Source of the DNA: Valencia hispanica
Lineage: Eukaryota > Chordata > Actinopteri > Cyprinodontiformes > Valenciidae
DNA: 64,000 bases
Direction of reading: 5' to 3'
Assembly: GCA_963556495.2 (NCBI GenBank)
Contig: OY747716.1
Coordinates: 10,554,571 to 10,618,570, forward strand
The notes under the pieces are model-generated. The model ran no database searches. It saw only the letters and a program-made list of their open reading frames with translations, and had not been told where the DNA came from. Shown in pieces: positions 48,237 to 59,771 of the stretch (its first letter is position 1; each line of letters opens with the position of its first letter). The position numbers and the translations under genes were made by a program.

Positions 48237-48646
48237 AGTATATTTTTATATCCACTGTCAATAAAATATCAACAGGTCTGGACTATATTATAGCTTAAAA
48301 TTATTAATAATTGACTTAAGTATACAAACTGAACAAAAACATACAGTCTTTGTTCAGTTATTATTGTATTGTTGTGGAAGAGAACACACAGCATCACACT
48401 TTCATCAGAACACAGATTTATTCAAGGAAAACCACACAGTTATCAGAACACTTAGCTTATAAACTATATAGTATATACTATAGTATGATTAACTAAACAC
48501 AATTTTGTATGTAATGTGAGTTTGAAAACTTTCTTTGGTCAGTATCGCCTTACAATATCTCACTAACATTAAAACAAGCAAAAATTTAAAAAAGTGCCTG
48601 AAGTGCATAGCTTCAAAGCAGTACACTGAAAAAAAAGCTTTGTTTT

Positions 48647-50982
48647 TTACTTGGGCTTCTTTCCCTTTTTTGGAAGAAACTGAGGTAGTTTTTGGCACTT
48701 TGGGCAATACCATTTTCCCTTTGGTGCAACCTTAACATTAATGCACGAGTAGTGAAACCACTTAATTTGACATTTTGCATTGTCACACAGAATCATTCTT
48801 CCAAACTCAACCTGGCCACAGAAACACCAGGTTTTTTCTTGGCCACTGGTACTTGCAGCACAATCAGATTCAGCCGAAACAGACACTCCAGGTTGTGAGG
48901 TAGCATTGGCTGTGGTAGATGAAAGCCTTGTTTAAAACTTGCCAACTAACTGGCATAATAGCTGTGTCAAAAATGTGTTTGCTTTTCTGGCATATAGTGT
49001 CCGAGAACTCTTCATCAAACACAATTTGCTCAACATGCAAATCTTTTTCTGTCCAAACAACAAAATAGGCAGATTCCAGTTTACACACCCCAAGTTTAGT
49101 TTGCACCTGGTAGAAATACTGATGGTTTCGGTTAAGTGTCAGTTTCCCTTCACTGTCCTTCTCCAAATAGGATACAGTGTCTACCTTGTCACTTTTCACA
49201 CAAAATGGACATTTCACTTCAATTACACTGACACCACAACAATCACAAGAAACAAGGCCATCGGGAGAAGCACCCAAGAATGGCACACTTGGATTTATGA
49301 AAAAACTTGTGTCATGTATTTTAACATTTTCATGAGATTTCTTATGCACATCTATAAACATATCACGTGCAAATTTCTCATGATTACATCCCCAGGAAGT
49401 GGCTTTTGATGTAAATTTGTATGATTCAGGATAGCACACACTTTTGATGAAGCTCTGAGCTGGTTGATTTGGATCAGTGCAACATGCAGTTTTCATTTTA
49501 GATGCTGTAATTCGACCAGCACGAAACTGAAACCACAGTTTAGAAGAAGCTTGATCCCTTGTAGCAGCTTCAACTGCCTTTACTTGCTCTTCTGATACTG
49601 AAATTTCAACATCTTTGCACATGGACAATATATTACTATAGTCCATGTGAACTGTTTCATCGTTTCGCAGTTCAGTCAACACAGGAGGAATATTTTCTAC
49701 AAACACTTTGGGAACAAAACTGTCTGAGTAAGGCTCAATCAGGGACAAAATAGCAGACTTTGATCCAGTCGCACCAAGAGCACTGAATAATGATGACAGT
49801 TAATCACTGGTTGGCTGTTGTGTTTTCCTATCTGTAACAGTACAAAAACCACTAACGCTTTGTTCCTCAAGGGATTGTCCATGAGCAGCGCATTTCATCT
49901 GGCCAACTCTTTTACTTGAGATCTCTTTGTTACAGTGAAGTCAATCTTCCGGCATTCCCTGTATTCCACCTTTGACAACGCAGTAGGTAACAGCCAATAT
50001 GCCTTTTCTTGAGTCACTGTCTTTGAGTCTCTCAACTTCACTGTTTCTTCAATGAGAAACAATAATGCAGCGACATGTGTGCACGTCTCTCCAAGGCCAG
50101 CCATACACGTGCAGTGGGCTCCAAGTATCCGGCCAGACTTCTCCACGATTATCCAGGGTTCCAGGGGTGTTGCTCGGATTGATTGAGAGTGGAGTACCTG
50201 AATAAAAGACAAAGCAACTAAATAATTCTGTAAGAATAACAAAATAGTTTCTCACCATTTCACTTTAAAAAAAAAACATTTTTTTTCTTAAACTAACAGG
50301 TAGCCTTATATATTATTATTATGCATTGCATTTCTTTTTTTGTATGGGGTTTCCTTATATATTTCTGTATTGCTACTGAAAACTTTTACTATTTCGCCTC
50401 TGGGGATTAAAAAAGAATTATCTTATCTGCATCACTTGTTCACAATGTAAGGTTCAGCCCCCCTAGAGGTTTTAAATTCTGATAGTGATCTGTAGTTTAT
50501 AGTGTACAGTGTATATAGAAATGTAGACTGTCTGAAGGTGAAAAACTCATGGCTAACGTTACACCGTGGGTATTCATGATATCATACAGTTATGGTTAGG
50601 TTAAACACGTTATTGCATTACTTACTTTGGCATTCACAACACATCTGTCGTTGATGACTTGATACTGCATCTCCCTCACCCATCCACAAACCATCTGGTT
50701 ATAGGCTTCCAAACTTTTATAAGATTTAAGGTCTTCCGCTGTGTATGGGCTTGGCGAAAAAACCAGGTAGTTAAAGATGTCGGGATAAGCAATAGACGGA
50801 AGGGTCTCCCGTTCGTCATTGATCCAAGATGAAGGAGCCAACTCGAATGGATCTGCACCACCAATAAACCTTAACTTTTCCATGTATCGTGCCCTTTCTT
50901 GCGGACCAAGTCCTTCCCTGTATGCCTTTGCATCCATAACGCATTTTGAGGAGCTTTTCTGTGGTTTCGGACATTTTTCCAT
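48647..50982 (-). pseudogene. ISL2EU accessory protein: SWIM finger, YqaJ-like nuclease and PHD finger
   Basis: Minus-strand exon 1 (50982-50626) starts MEKCPKPQKSSSKCVMDAK and ends at AAA|GTAAGT. Exon 2 (~50200 down) has a SWIM zinc finger (CTCMAGLGETCTHVAALLF). A stop/frameshift near 49897 and a stop near 49800 precede the YqaJ domain (49748-48930). That domain carries LWFQFRAGRITAS, GASPDGLVSCDCCGVSVIEV and KCP, keeping the D...ExK nuclease centre of the PD-(D/E)XK fold. After another frameshift (~48930) a PHD-type finger closes the protein (WCFCGQVEFGRMILCDN, then WFHYSC and WYCPKCQ). Phage YqaJ relatives are recombination exonucleases, and a role in processing transposon ends is the usual inference. 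At least three breaks make this copy inactive. Confidence 0.88.
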
Positions 50983-51109
50983 CGCAGTGTTTACCTCCGA
51001 GTGCCTCCAATATGGCCGCGAATCCGGGTTACCTCACAGAACATGACGTCGGTGAAAACCCTCTATAGTTGACTGATAAAACAACTCTTATCTGACCAGT
51101 GTTACATGA

Positions 51110-51968
51110 CTAATAAAGCCAAGGAGTAAGCTGGGGGTCCCTGAACAGCTGCCCATTAACATACAGTTTATCTACCGCTACTGTAGCTCTGGTGCCTTCA
51201 CTGATATATTTCTTCCTGATTGGGAACAAAACGCGCCTTCTATCCAGGATTTCCTTCGGATATTGATCATTAACGCTGTAATTCGTTCCCTGCAGCTCTC
51301 TGACCTGCTCTTTTTGCTTGTAATGCTCGAATTTAGCAACAATACGTCGCGGCCGGCTGTTGTTGGGCTTCTTACCTCCGAGCCGGTGGACGCGGTGAAA
51401 AGTGATGTTTTTTACCGTGTCACTTGGGAGCTTTAACTGATGTTGGAGAAAATCTCGGACGGTGGATTCAGCGTCGTCCTCAGCCTGTTCTGGGATCCCG
51501 GAAAAAAACAAGATTGTCCCGCATTCCCCTGGCCTGTATATCCGAGATAGTTTCTTTCATCCTCTTCCTTTCTCCGGACAGCTGCGTCATCCGCTCGGTG
51601 AGTTTCTTTACACTCTCCCTAAGCGTTTGGTTTTCTGCAGCAAGCGATGCTACCTGTTGTTGGCTGAACTCCAGGGATTCCCTTAGAGCTTGAAATTCTT
51701 TATGGAGAACCTCAACCAGGCCCAGACGGGCATCTAGGCTGGTTAGCTTCTTATCTATTGAGTCCAGGACATCGCTGTAGCTTTTCTCTGGAGAGATGGT
51801 GGAGGTGCTGGCCTCAGAACGAGTGCGTTTCTGTGATGGAGTGCTTGTTGGCATAGCAGACATGGATTTTTGTGGCTTGCCCATAACAATGTTGTCAAAG
51901 CACTCGTCCAAGTAGCTTTCCAGGCTGTGCAAGGTTTCCTCGTCCAGTTTGTTTATGGAGAAATACAA
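51110..51968 (-). pseudogene. L1-type LINE ORF1 with one frameshift
   Basis: The N-terminal half (51968-51480) has a Ser/Thr-rich region (SAMPTSTPSQKRTRSEASTS) and a coiled coil of about 80 residues (ALRESLEFSQQQVASLAAEN). The C-terminal half (51511-51110) continues with the RNA-binding part (TFHRVHRLGGKKPNNSRPR, IVAKFEHYKQKEQVR, LFPIRKKYISEGTRATVAVD). The frame changes at a run of seven A near 51505, a typical slippage site. It is the partner of the ORF2 at 46134-44462. The 5' UTR probably extends to ~52085. Confidence 0.85.
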
Positions 51969-52130
51969 AATAATGGTTATTATTATTAAACGTTTGCTAT
52001 ATTTGGCTCAAATGTTATGGTTTGTTTTTACCCGAGTTTGTTTGTTTTACCAGTTTACCGCCATATTACTTAAGCACAGCTCTCGCGAGATCTCAGCAGC
52101 AGCTCATCCGATGTTTCAACTTTGAGGAAC

Positions 52131-52512
52131 GTCTATAGGGTCTGTGTCCCATGACCAACCGTTTTGATGTTTTTCAGTCTGGTTTCTGTGCTCACCACAG
52201 CACTTAGACTCCCGTCGTCAAAGTTTTCAATGACATACACATAAATACAGACTGTGGTAGAACCACAGTGATGGTATTTTTGGACCTCATTGCAGCATTT
52301 GACACCGTTGATCATGATGTACTATTGGAACAACTGGAGACATGGGTCGTACTCTCTGGTTTACTTGGCTGGTTTGAGCCCTAAAAAAGAGGGACTTCTT
52401 TGTTTCAATAGGAAACTTTTCTTCAGAACAAACAGAAATCACATGTGGGGTGCCCCAGGGCTCCATCCTGGGGCCCCTCTTATTTAATATCTACATACTC
52501 CCACTAGCCCAG
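52131..52512 (+). pseudogene. L2-type LINE reverse-transcriptase fragment
   Basis: The + frames read FDVFQSGFCAHHST, then (after shifts) MVFLDLIAAFDTVDHDVLLE, followed by EITCGVPQGSILGPLLFNIY and ILPLAQ. These are the RT palm blocks upstream of the YxDD box. It is broken exactly where the LTR begins (52513). Confidence 0.8.
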
Positions 52513-53953
52513 TGTTGTAACTATTAATAATAAATATTTGTTGTCTGGTTTTCTGAGCATCAATAATTATAATCAATAATTTAATATTAATATAATTATT
52601 GATGACGTTCGAGTTTAACCTGTTTATTAAAGATTTCGGGGCACCAATCTCATAAATGAGATAATTTTAATTAAACCAGACAGTCAGTCTCTCTGAAAAG
52701 GCGTGGAGTTCATCCGCGGGGTTAAAACAAACTTCACAGCACACACTGAAATAGCACAGGAAACTTCTCGTTACTTAAGGGAATTTATTAATGAAATAGG
52801 TCAACCTTACAGATTACATTTCATTCATAATTTCCATCTATTCTAACGCATGCAAAAATATAGAACAAAGTTAACATCGAGGGAAGGGGGCGTGTGTGTG
52901 CGGCTGTGTGTGTGTGTGCAGCGCTGTGTGTGTGTATGGGAGACAGCGAGCGAATGAGGGGGGTTCAGTTTAGCACACTCATTGCGATAAATAACTCAAG
53001 TCTTATCAATTGGCGCGATCGGTTCACAAAAGAAAGACAAAGGAAGACCGCGTGGCGATTCAACAAAACGCTAGTTTCATTAGCAATGGTGGCTTGGACA
53101 AAGGAAACGAGGGCGACGGAGAAAGGGGATCAACTGAGGCCACGCGACCTGTCTAAACAGACACGCGCCGACCGCAGCAGACAATAAACAAACAAAGAAA
53201 TAATACAATATAATATACTGCTTCTGGTTGCAACCAAAGTCAAATAATAAAACACAAAAAGCATGCACATTCAGGGTCGGTGTACGGCGACAGACGACCA
53301 AGAATAACAGTGGTTAAACAGTTGACAAACTTATTTTAACCAACAGAAAACGGATATTAACCGTCAAGACCTAATTCTCCTCTACCCGGACCAAAGATAT
53401 AAATCAGTTTAATCCTACTTGGTGGGGGTAGCTCTCCACAGTCCACGACGAAGAACGTAGAAAGTGTCCAGTTTAAAGGAGCGGTTTTGCGCAAAACCGA
53501 GGTCGGAAAAGCGGACGTCCGACTTTTAGGCGCTGAGGGACTCAGGCCTGTTTTCAATAGAGCTCAGATGGCCAGAGGACTACCCGGTTGCCCGTACAGG
53601 AAAGTCCGTTTGATCGGCCGATTCACTTCGAAGTTTAAAAGGGAAGTTCTTCCTGGTCCAGCAGGTTTGAACGAAAAAGGGGAAAATGCTAACAGTTGAT
53701 TAAAGCGTCTCCTCACAGGCACCGCTCTGGGACTAAGAGAGACCAATAGAGATGCTTATTTCAATATTCGCGCTGCTTTTATCAACTCTGTGATGTCATC
53801 ACTGGCCACAGACCAATGAGAATGGGTTGAGGGCAGCGCAATGGGTGCTGGGAGATGCAGTTCGTTCAGTGGAAGGATGCTGGGAGATGCAGTTCGTTCA
53901 GTGAAAGGATGATGGGAGATCCAGTTCGTTCAGTAAAGGCCATAGCCTCAACA
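52513..53953 (-). repeat. 3' LTR of a retrovirus-like element, 1,441 bp
   Basis: On the minus strand the segment begins TGTTGAGGCTATGG, directly after a polypurine tract (AAAAGGGGGA, 53963-53954), and ends AGTTACAACA (TGTTG...CAACA inverted ends). It lies downstream of an env remnant on the same strand, in the correct order. It contains three ~34-bp direct repeats (GGGAGATGCAGTTCGTTCAG core, 53836-53938) and a GT-rich stretch (52892-52935). It inserted into an L2 RT fragment. No 5' LTR is present in the window. Confidence 0.75.
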
Positions 53954-54019
53954 TCCCCCTTTTAGTTCCAAAGAATGCGCACTGTTCAGTCTTTGGAGCT
54001 AGAACCAGGTTCATTATTA

Positions 54020-54181
54020 ATTACGTCCAGGAATGCCGCTGTCCTTCAGCGGGAAGGTGTAACAGTTCAGTCCATTACGTCCAAGAATGTTGCTGTCCTT
54101 CAGCGGGAAGGTGTAACAGTTCAGTCCGTTACGTCCAAGAATGTCGCTGTCCTTCAGCGGGAAGGTGTAACAGTTCAGTCC
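54020..54181. repeat. 54-bp tandem repeat, three copies
   Basis: Units start at 54020, 54074 and 54128 (core GCTGTCCTTCAGCGGGAAGG) and differ at a few bases. They lie between the env remnant and the polypurine tract. Because 54 is a multiple of three, they produce a spurious + strand open frame with an 18-residue repeat. Confidence 0.95.
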
Positions 54182-54284
54182 ATTAAATCCAAATCTGGTC
54201 CCAGCATTCCCCCCTTAGTTGTAAAGGATGGAAATGTAGTTTACAGTCTTTGCAGCTATACTGGGTCCACTGATCCGAATTGGG

Positions 54285-54347
54285 TCTGGGTAGAGGCTAA
54301 TCTAGTCTGGGTAGAGGCTAACCTAGTCTGGGTAGAGGCTAACCTAT
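54285..54347. repeat. 21-bp tandem repeat, three copies
   Basis: TCTGGGTAGAGGCTAACCTA-type units start at 54285, 54306 and 54327. They lie in the same 3' untranslated part of the retrovirus-like element. Confidence 0.95.
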
Positions 54348-54545
54348 TCTACTAAAATATGTATAATTGTAAGAAACAATCAACAGAAAGTAAAATCACA
54401 CCAAGATTTTTTTTTTTCAGAAAGTAATAAGAAAAAAAAAAAGATAATAAAACAAATCGACCCCCTTTTGATATCGTCATACTTCATGATTCACATCACT
54501 GCTTTAAGTATGAGACAGGGTGAAGGCACGAATGTGTAGCTACCG

Positions 54546-55490
54546 CTAGGCACTGGCACCAGCTTGTGCTTTGGGACCGGGGGAAGCTATGAATCGCGGT
54601 GTGAGAAATGTCATGGAGTCGATTCTTGCTTGCAATTGTTTGACCTGCCTATAGGCGGTGTACGCCATCAACGCTGTGAAGACCCAATCAATTACAAGTG
54701 CAATTACTGTGAATGTCAAGGTGTGTGTTTCTGTCCAATCAGCTTTCTTGGGAAAGCTAGGGAGGGGGATCAAAGTCAAGGCCGTAGAGGTGAGGCTGAA
54801 TTTAATCAATTTGGTCCCCTCCTTCAAAAGTTGTTTCTCAATTTTGGTATCAATCGTGACATTATATCCATTAAATGCATCCATGATCTTGATCTCAGTG
54901 TCGTGTCTGTCGAGGTCGAGATGATGGAGTGTAGTACTCCTATGTGAACTACTGTCCCTTGTGGGATATTGAGTAACATAGTTTGGTTTAGCAACGTTAC
55001 CTTGGTGACCGTGTCATGTTGATCGTATGACATCAAACCTTCTGCTACTGGTGTGCTCACTAGCCATCGGTTACCTGCACGTTCAACTTTGGTTTCCATA
55101 CCTGCATCTTTTAATGTCATTGTAGCTTGACAATTTTGTTGAGGGGCGTCATCCCTCAAACCACAGAGGTAATCAATTACATCTCTAATGAACGGGTTAC
55201 TTGGGCACACCCAGTGGAGATCTATAGTTTTGGTGCATAGGTCTAGGTTTGGAGTGAGGTAAAGTTTGGGATCGTTTTCATGGTAGGCTAGTATGGATGG
55301 GGTTTTTGAAATGTAGGTGGGTGTCACCTTTGCAAAAACCAACATTTAGCACAGATTTAAGCCTATATATATTCATTTTTTTAATAATGGGAAGGTTCAG
55401 CATGAACACAAGTTCAAAATTATCTGGGTTAACAAAAATGGGAACATTTAGTTCTAGAGGAACTAAATGTGTAAGAGTTCGTCCTTCCAC
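54546..55490 (-). pseudogene. Retrovirus-like env remnant
   Basis: Minus-strand frames at 55490-55278, 55345-54824 and 54884-54546 form one broken coding region with at least two frameshifts (near 55330 and 54850). The last part has a hydrophobic membrane span of about 20 residues (HTLTFTVIALVIDWVFTALM) and a short basic then polar cytoplasmic tail, so this is the end of a membrane envelope protein. The preceding region has spaced cysteines and N-glycosylation motifs (e.g. LNQT). A 3' untranslated stretch with tandem repeats, a polypurine tract and an LTR follow on the same strand. No gag or pol is present. The retroviral class cannot be fixed from this piece. Confidence 0.65.
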
Positions 55491-55499
55491 AGGACTCGA

Positions 55500-55835
55500 G
55501 TCATGAATTTGATGACTTCAGACTCGACTTGATAAAATATACAAAGATTTGCAACTCGACTTGGACTTTAACATCAATGACTCGTGACTTTACTTGGACT
55601 TGCGCCTTTTGACTTGAGAAGACTTGCTGCTTCCCATGAAAACTGGGGGAAACATTTTTTACACACCATGGAGGCATTCCAATTATATTATCAGGTTGGT
55701 CCAGTTTTTCTGAAGTGATCATTTTCAGGGGTGAGGATTTTATTGATGACATGTTTAAACAAGTTTACGTTAAAAGGGCCCATGTCTATTTGAAAGTTAA
55801 ACTGTTTTGCAATATGAGGTCAATAGAATTGATGC
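55500..55835. repeat. GACTTG/ACTCGACTT-rich degenerate segment
   Basis: Repeated variants of GACTCGACTTG, TTGGACTT and GACTTGAGAAGACTTG. This motif set is common in fish dispersed repeats. A similar short piece is at 13690-13845. No coding capacity. Confidence 0.5.
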
Positions 55836-55839
55836 CAGA

Positions 55840-56155
55840 GTACCAAGTACCAAGTATGAATGTTCAATAGCTGGTGTGAGGAGCCTCCCAGACAGAAGCA
55901 GAGGATAGCCCCGGGGGAACATCTAACAGCTAGAATGCAGAAGCCCTTGAGGGCCGCAGCAATGATCCCAAGGGATCCACTAGCAGCCGGCTACGCCAGG
56001 CGAGATCCAGCCATGGACCCAGAGACCCGAGGGCACCCCAACCCCCACTAGAGACCTGACCAGAGATCAACCGAGAAGGGCCTGCCACTGCCAAGATGCA
56101 GAGGCCATGACCAGCCGATGGCCAATATGCAATGCCGCCAATCCCCGAGCGGACA
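55840..56155. repeat. Dispersed GC/GA-rich repeat, copy 3 (short)
   Basis: Starts AGTACCAAGTACCAAGTATG and jumps straight to the GC-rich end (ATAGCTGGTGTGAGG, CCCCGGGGGAACATC, GGGCCGCAGC, GATGGCCAATA). It lacks the purine-rich middle of the other two copies. The right border adjoins the L2 tail. Confidence 0.8.
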
Positions 56156-56156
56156 T

Positions 56157-56750
56157 CCCAATCGAATCAAATAAAATCAAACTTTATTTATAAAGCGCTT
56201 TTCATTCAAGAAATTGCATCACAAAATGCTTTACAGGTTAAAATGACCCCACATAAACCACATTCCCATCCCTCCCCCACAGATTTAAAAGCATGGTCAG
56301 TTATACCCCCCTCCCCCCAACCCAACTCCCATGCACACACACAGTTAAAAGCAACAGTAAAAAAACCATGCAACGAAACGCCCTCAGAGGAGCCATCTGC
56401 CCTGGCAGCGGTAGATCAACAGCAGGAGCTGAGGCATCGACACAGGGCGCCCAGTGGAGGCAAGGCCAAGACCCCCACCTCCACCTGGAGAGCACCCAGG
56501 CAGCTACAGCCGACCACCGCTCCCGGGGCAGAGGGCTCCCCCAGAGAAACCACTGGAACGGGAATTTAAATAAATTAAAATATAAAAATAAGCAGTAAAT
56601 TAATGTGATAAGATTAAATAGTAAAACACTGATAAAATATAATTATATAAAACATGCAGAGCAATTAAACAGACAATAATAAATAATAATCAGGTAAAAG
56701 CTAGGCTAAAAAGGTGAGTCTTGAGCCTGCTCTTAAAAACATAAGCTACA
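56157..56750 (-). mobile_element. 5'-truncated L2-type LINE, 3' end
   Basis: A second copy of the same 3' end as 14505-15087, in opposite orientation. It starts with AATCAAATAAAATCAAACTT and TTTATAAAGCGCTTTTCA, then a long 3' UTR with CATGCACACACACAG. It ends with the complement of the ORF2 terminus (AGGTGAGTCTTGAGCCTGCT, ~56710-56740). The GC-rich central part has diverged and contains an insertion relative to the other copy. Confidence 0.85.
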
Positions 56751-56881
56751 TTAGTTTGACATTGGTGTTTAACATACTGTTTAATCATAATATGATTAGA
56801 AGAATTGAAGGACAGAAAAGCCCCCGAGGAAGGATAAGAGTAATTCAAGTAATGTGGGTTATTTTCTCATGTTTGAAACAG

Positions 56882-59733
56882 GTATCCAACCCACTCAGAC
56901 TACATCCAGGTCATCAACGCACTGATTGTGAAGTATCCTTTCTTAAGAGATGTAAACGGGAATGGTTATGTGAGTACCTCTCCATTTTTGTTTCTTTTAA
57001 AGATCAGATTAATATAAAGTATGCATAATTGACTAATTATATCCATTATATCCCCTAAATCAGCAATGAGGAGGTGAAACGGGTCAAAGAAAAGTTTGGA
57101 CAATCCGCCAGCCCATGTCTGAAAAGACTTAAGCCATCTCTCGTAAGTCCTTACACCCTTGGCCTCTAAGAGCTAAGGCAACATATGTAGTCATATTGTG
57201 TTCACTGTAAAAGCTCAAATGAAACATTACTTGAAAGAAATATGTAAACAGATTGCCTTGGAAAAACACATTAATATAGAATAGTAATTTCCCAGTTGAA
57301 CTGACAAAAAAGTCAGCTCAACTTGCAATTCCTATTCTACAATACTGCATTTTGTTCAAGGCATTCGGTGTCCACGTTATTTCAAGTAACAATAGCTTAT
57401 CAGATTTTATAAATGATTGGTAACAGTGATATCTGCTTTGACAAAGGAATCGTGCTTTATGGGGGAAGATGCAGCCTCTATTGAGGCTCATATCAAGGTG
57501 CTCCTAGATCAGCACAGAAAGCTAAATCCAGACATAACACTGGTGAAAGACCGCATGAAGTAGGATCTCCTAAAGAGATATCCATTCCTGGGGACATCTG
57601 CAGGGGTAAGAATTGTTAAGCTGATTAGGAACGCAGCTAATGATTATTTTTATTGTCAGTAAATCTGTTGATTATTTTCTGGATTTATTGATTACTTAAT
57701 CTGTTCATAATCTTGTGAATTTTTGTTCAAGGGTCAAAGCACTTAACATTTATCCCCAGTCTGTGTCTTAAACTTGTCAAAGGTTGTTTCAATCCTTAAT
57801 ATAAAATGTCTTTCTTTTGTCTATTTTGCTTTATTTTATTTCCAGTTGTGTGATGAGATTGATGCAATGCATCCCTCTCAAGGCAACATCTGTCGCCGCT
57901 TTAGCGAAAACTTCACAGCTGTTCTTCAAAATATTCTTAAAATGACCAAGGATTTGCCACTGAAGAATGTCTACATGGAGGCAAGAGAGAGTGCACTGGC
58001 TGAGGACATTACAGGTGCTGATTTAATCACATACAAATAGTAAGTTTTGTGAAAGTTGTGTAATTCATTTCCAGTCTCTTCCTAAGAGAATGGAAACACT
58101 TGCTTAGAACTGCAACAGGGTGTGTAATACAACATTATCTTAAAGGAGGGGTGGCATGTAAAATCCACTTTTTAAAGCTTTTCATCACATTCTTATGCCA
58201 TTCCCTCCTTAAAAACATGCCTAAAGTGTTTCTTAGGTTAATTTATGTATGTTTGAGTAATATCTATAAACTGTCGCGGTTGCCATGTTTAGGACTGAAT
58301 GCCAGGGTCCTCCTAGGAACGCCCTAACCTCCCAGCAACGCCCCTAAATTTTGTTTACCGCCCACGTCTCTCTACAGCCCTCCCTCCAGAGTGTCGTCAG
58401 CAGCAATCCGGTAGCACCTGTGGAAAGTAGTAGCTCTTGAACGAGCCGCTGAACGCGCTCCGGTTCATCCAATGTTTCACTTTCAGGGTCAGAGACGGGC
58501 TCAAATGCATATGCTTGGACCATGTCCTGCGTGGCCATAGTAAACCGAAAGATATGCCTGTCTTCCAAAAGTGCGGCGCACCGATGCTACGGTACTGTAA
58601 TGCTTCGTCCACCATGCGACTGGAGAATGTTGTGATGACGTTGACGGCAGCGTGTTGAAGGGGGCGTGTCTTAAAGAGACATGCAGCTAATTTCAAGGAG
58701 TTCAATGCGGACATGCTGTGAGTGCAAAATTTTAAATAGGTAGTATCAATCCTTTATTGAACTTACAGATCTATTTCAGGTAAAACTATTGATGTACTGG
58801 ACCTCAGAATTGCTCTTTCTGCATAAGAAGAACGTGCCACCCCTCCTTTAATGTTTTTCAGTTTCTTTCTTACGTGACCTGATGTACCATAGTGCAGAGT
58901 GACTAGAGTCTGTGGGAATTTGCACATTACTAATATCCATCGAAATGTAATAAAGTGCATTTGTATGACCTAGGAATTGACTTCAAAGGGGGACTTCTCT
59001 TGCCATCCATCTTCAAGGAGAAGATTGAAGATTTCATCATCCTTGGAGAGGTAAATATGTGATGCAATGCATGGCCATTGACCACAAGTTTCATTCTCAG
59101 CATTTTGTTGGTGTGGTGCTCTAAATTCAGCTGTGGTGCAGCAACACAACTAGGCCTATGTAGGGAAAACACTGCTTTGTCAATCCAGTGCTGTCGTACT
59201 CTCGAGTTACGTCAGACATTCATATGTGTGATTGCTTTTGCCCTCGAATCTTTCCAGTCAAACTTTTGCTACTTATCAAACACTTCCCCGACAGTCATTG
59301 GTCAAGTAGCTTTTCATTTGCTGCAGAGGCCATGTTCCCAGTTTTATCAGAATCGACTGTTTCATTTTGCAACAAAAAATAAAACATAATTGGAGGGATT
59401 TTTAGTTGTTAAAAAACCACATGGCACTTATTGCTTAAATATATACTAATGTTTTTTTCCCCTCTTCTGTAGAATAATCCCTCAAGTCCATACCCAACCA
59501 TTCAAATGAAGGACAAGAATTGGACAACTGCCCTCTCAAGATGATGTCGCTTTGTTGTGACAGTTGAAGGACTGGCTGTTTGTTCTTGCAGCTCGCTGGA
59601 TGAGGCCTACATTGCAGCCTTCTCCACATACTTTATGTTCAATATGACCTACCCAGCATACTTCAAGAAGACACTTCTGTTTCTTCAGAATTGCATAGCC
59701 AACATAGTAGATCAGGGAGACAAACCCCTGCCA
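56882..59733 (+). pseudogene. SAMD3-like multi-exon gene (teleost multicopy family), broken
   Basis: Six exons with GT...AG borders read in order. 56882-56969 (YPTHSDYIQVINALIVKYPF), 57064-57142 (NEEVKRVKEKFGQSA), 57447-57605 (GEDAASIEAHIKVLLDQHRK, with an in-frame TAG at 57559), 57846-58014 (LCDEIDAMHPSQGNICRRF), 58974-59050 (GIDFKGGLLLPSIFKEKI), 59473-59733 (SPYPTIQMKDKNW, TGA at 59541, then VEGLAVCSCSSLDEAYIAAF). The sequence resembles the fish proteins annotated 'sterile alpha motif domain-containing protein 3-like', which share the 'YPT...YPFL.D..G.GY' start. The SAM domain itself is not seen. The exon 4/5 phase fits. Function is unknown. The two stops make it inactive. A TTAA-flanked MITE sits in the intron before exon 5. 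Confidence 0.6.
58144..58847. mobile_element. TTAA-flanked MITE, 704 bp
   Basis: The ends AGGAGGGGTGGCATGT and (reverse complement) AGGAGGGGTGGCACGT are inverted and flanked by TTAA on both sides (58140-58143 and 58848-58851). TTAA duplications are typical of piggyBac and Kolobok. The terminal bases AGGAG are not the CCC of most piggyBac elements, so Kolobok-like is the better guess. The minus strand (58535 down) has an ATG-started frame (MATQDMVQAYAFEPVSDPES) that looks like the first exon of a lost gene. It lies within an intron of the SAMD3-like gene. Confidence 0.85.
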
Positions 59734-59771
59734 GTAAGTGTCACTAGAGTACTTAACCAACTATACTAAAT

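Larger units (their letters stand above)
46501..51065. mobile_element. ISL2EU DNA transposon, nearly complete, inserted into an L1
   Basis: Ends TAGGGGGTTTTCAC and (reverse complement) TAGAGGGTTTTCAC are inverted repeats, with weaker complementarity continuing inwards (GTCAT). TA lies outside on both sides (46499-46500, 51066-51067), consistent with a 2-bp duplication. It encodes two convergent genes: a THAP + DDE transposase (+) and a YqaJ nuclease with SWIM and PHD-type fingers (-), separated by ~410 bp. That gene pair defines ISL2EU. The outside sequences join an L1 ORF1 to its ORF2. Both genes carry inactivating changes. Confidence 0.88.

Noticed and set aside
53975..54355. 126-codon + strand open frame with an 18-residue repeated protein
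   Set aside because: It follows entirely from the 54-bp and 21-bp tandem repeats being multiples of three. It lies antisense in the 3' region of a retrovirus-like element and has no promoter or family features.
56301..56598. Pro/Gln-rich frames up to 145 codons around 56132-56598
   Set aside because: They overlap the 3' UTR of the L2 fragment in several frames on both strands. The GC-rich composition creates open frames without coding meaning.
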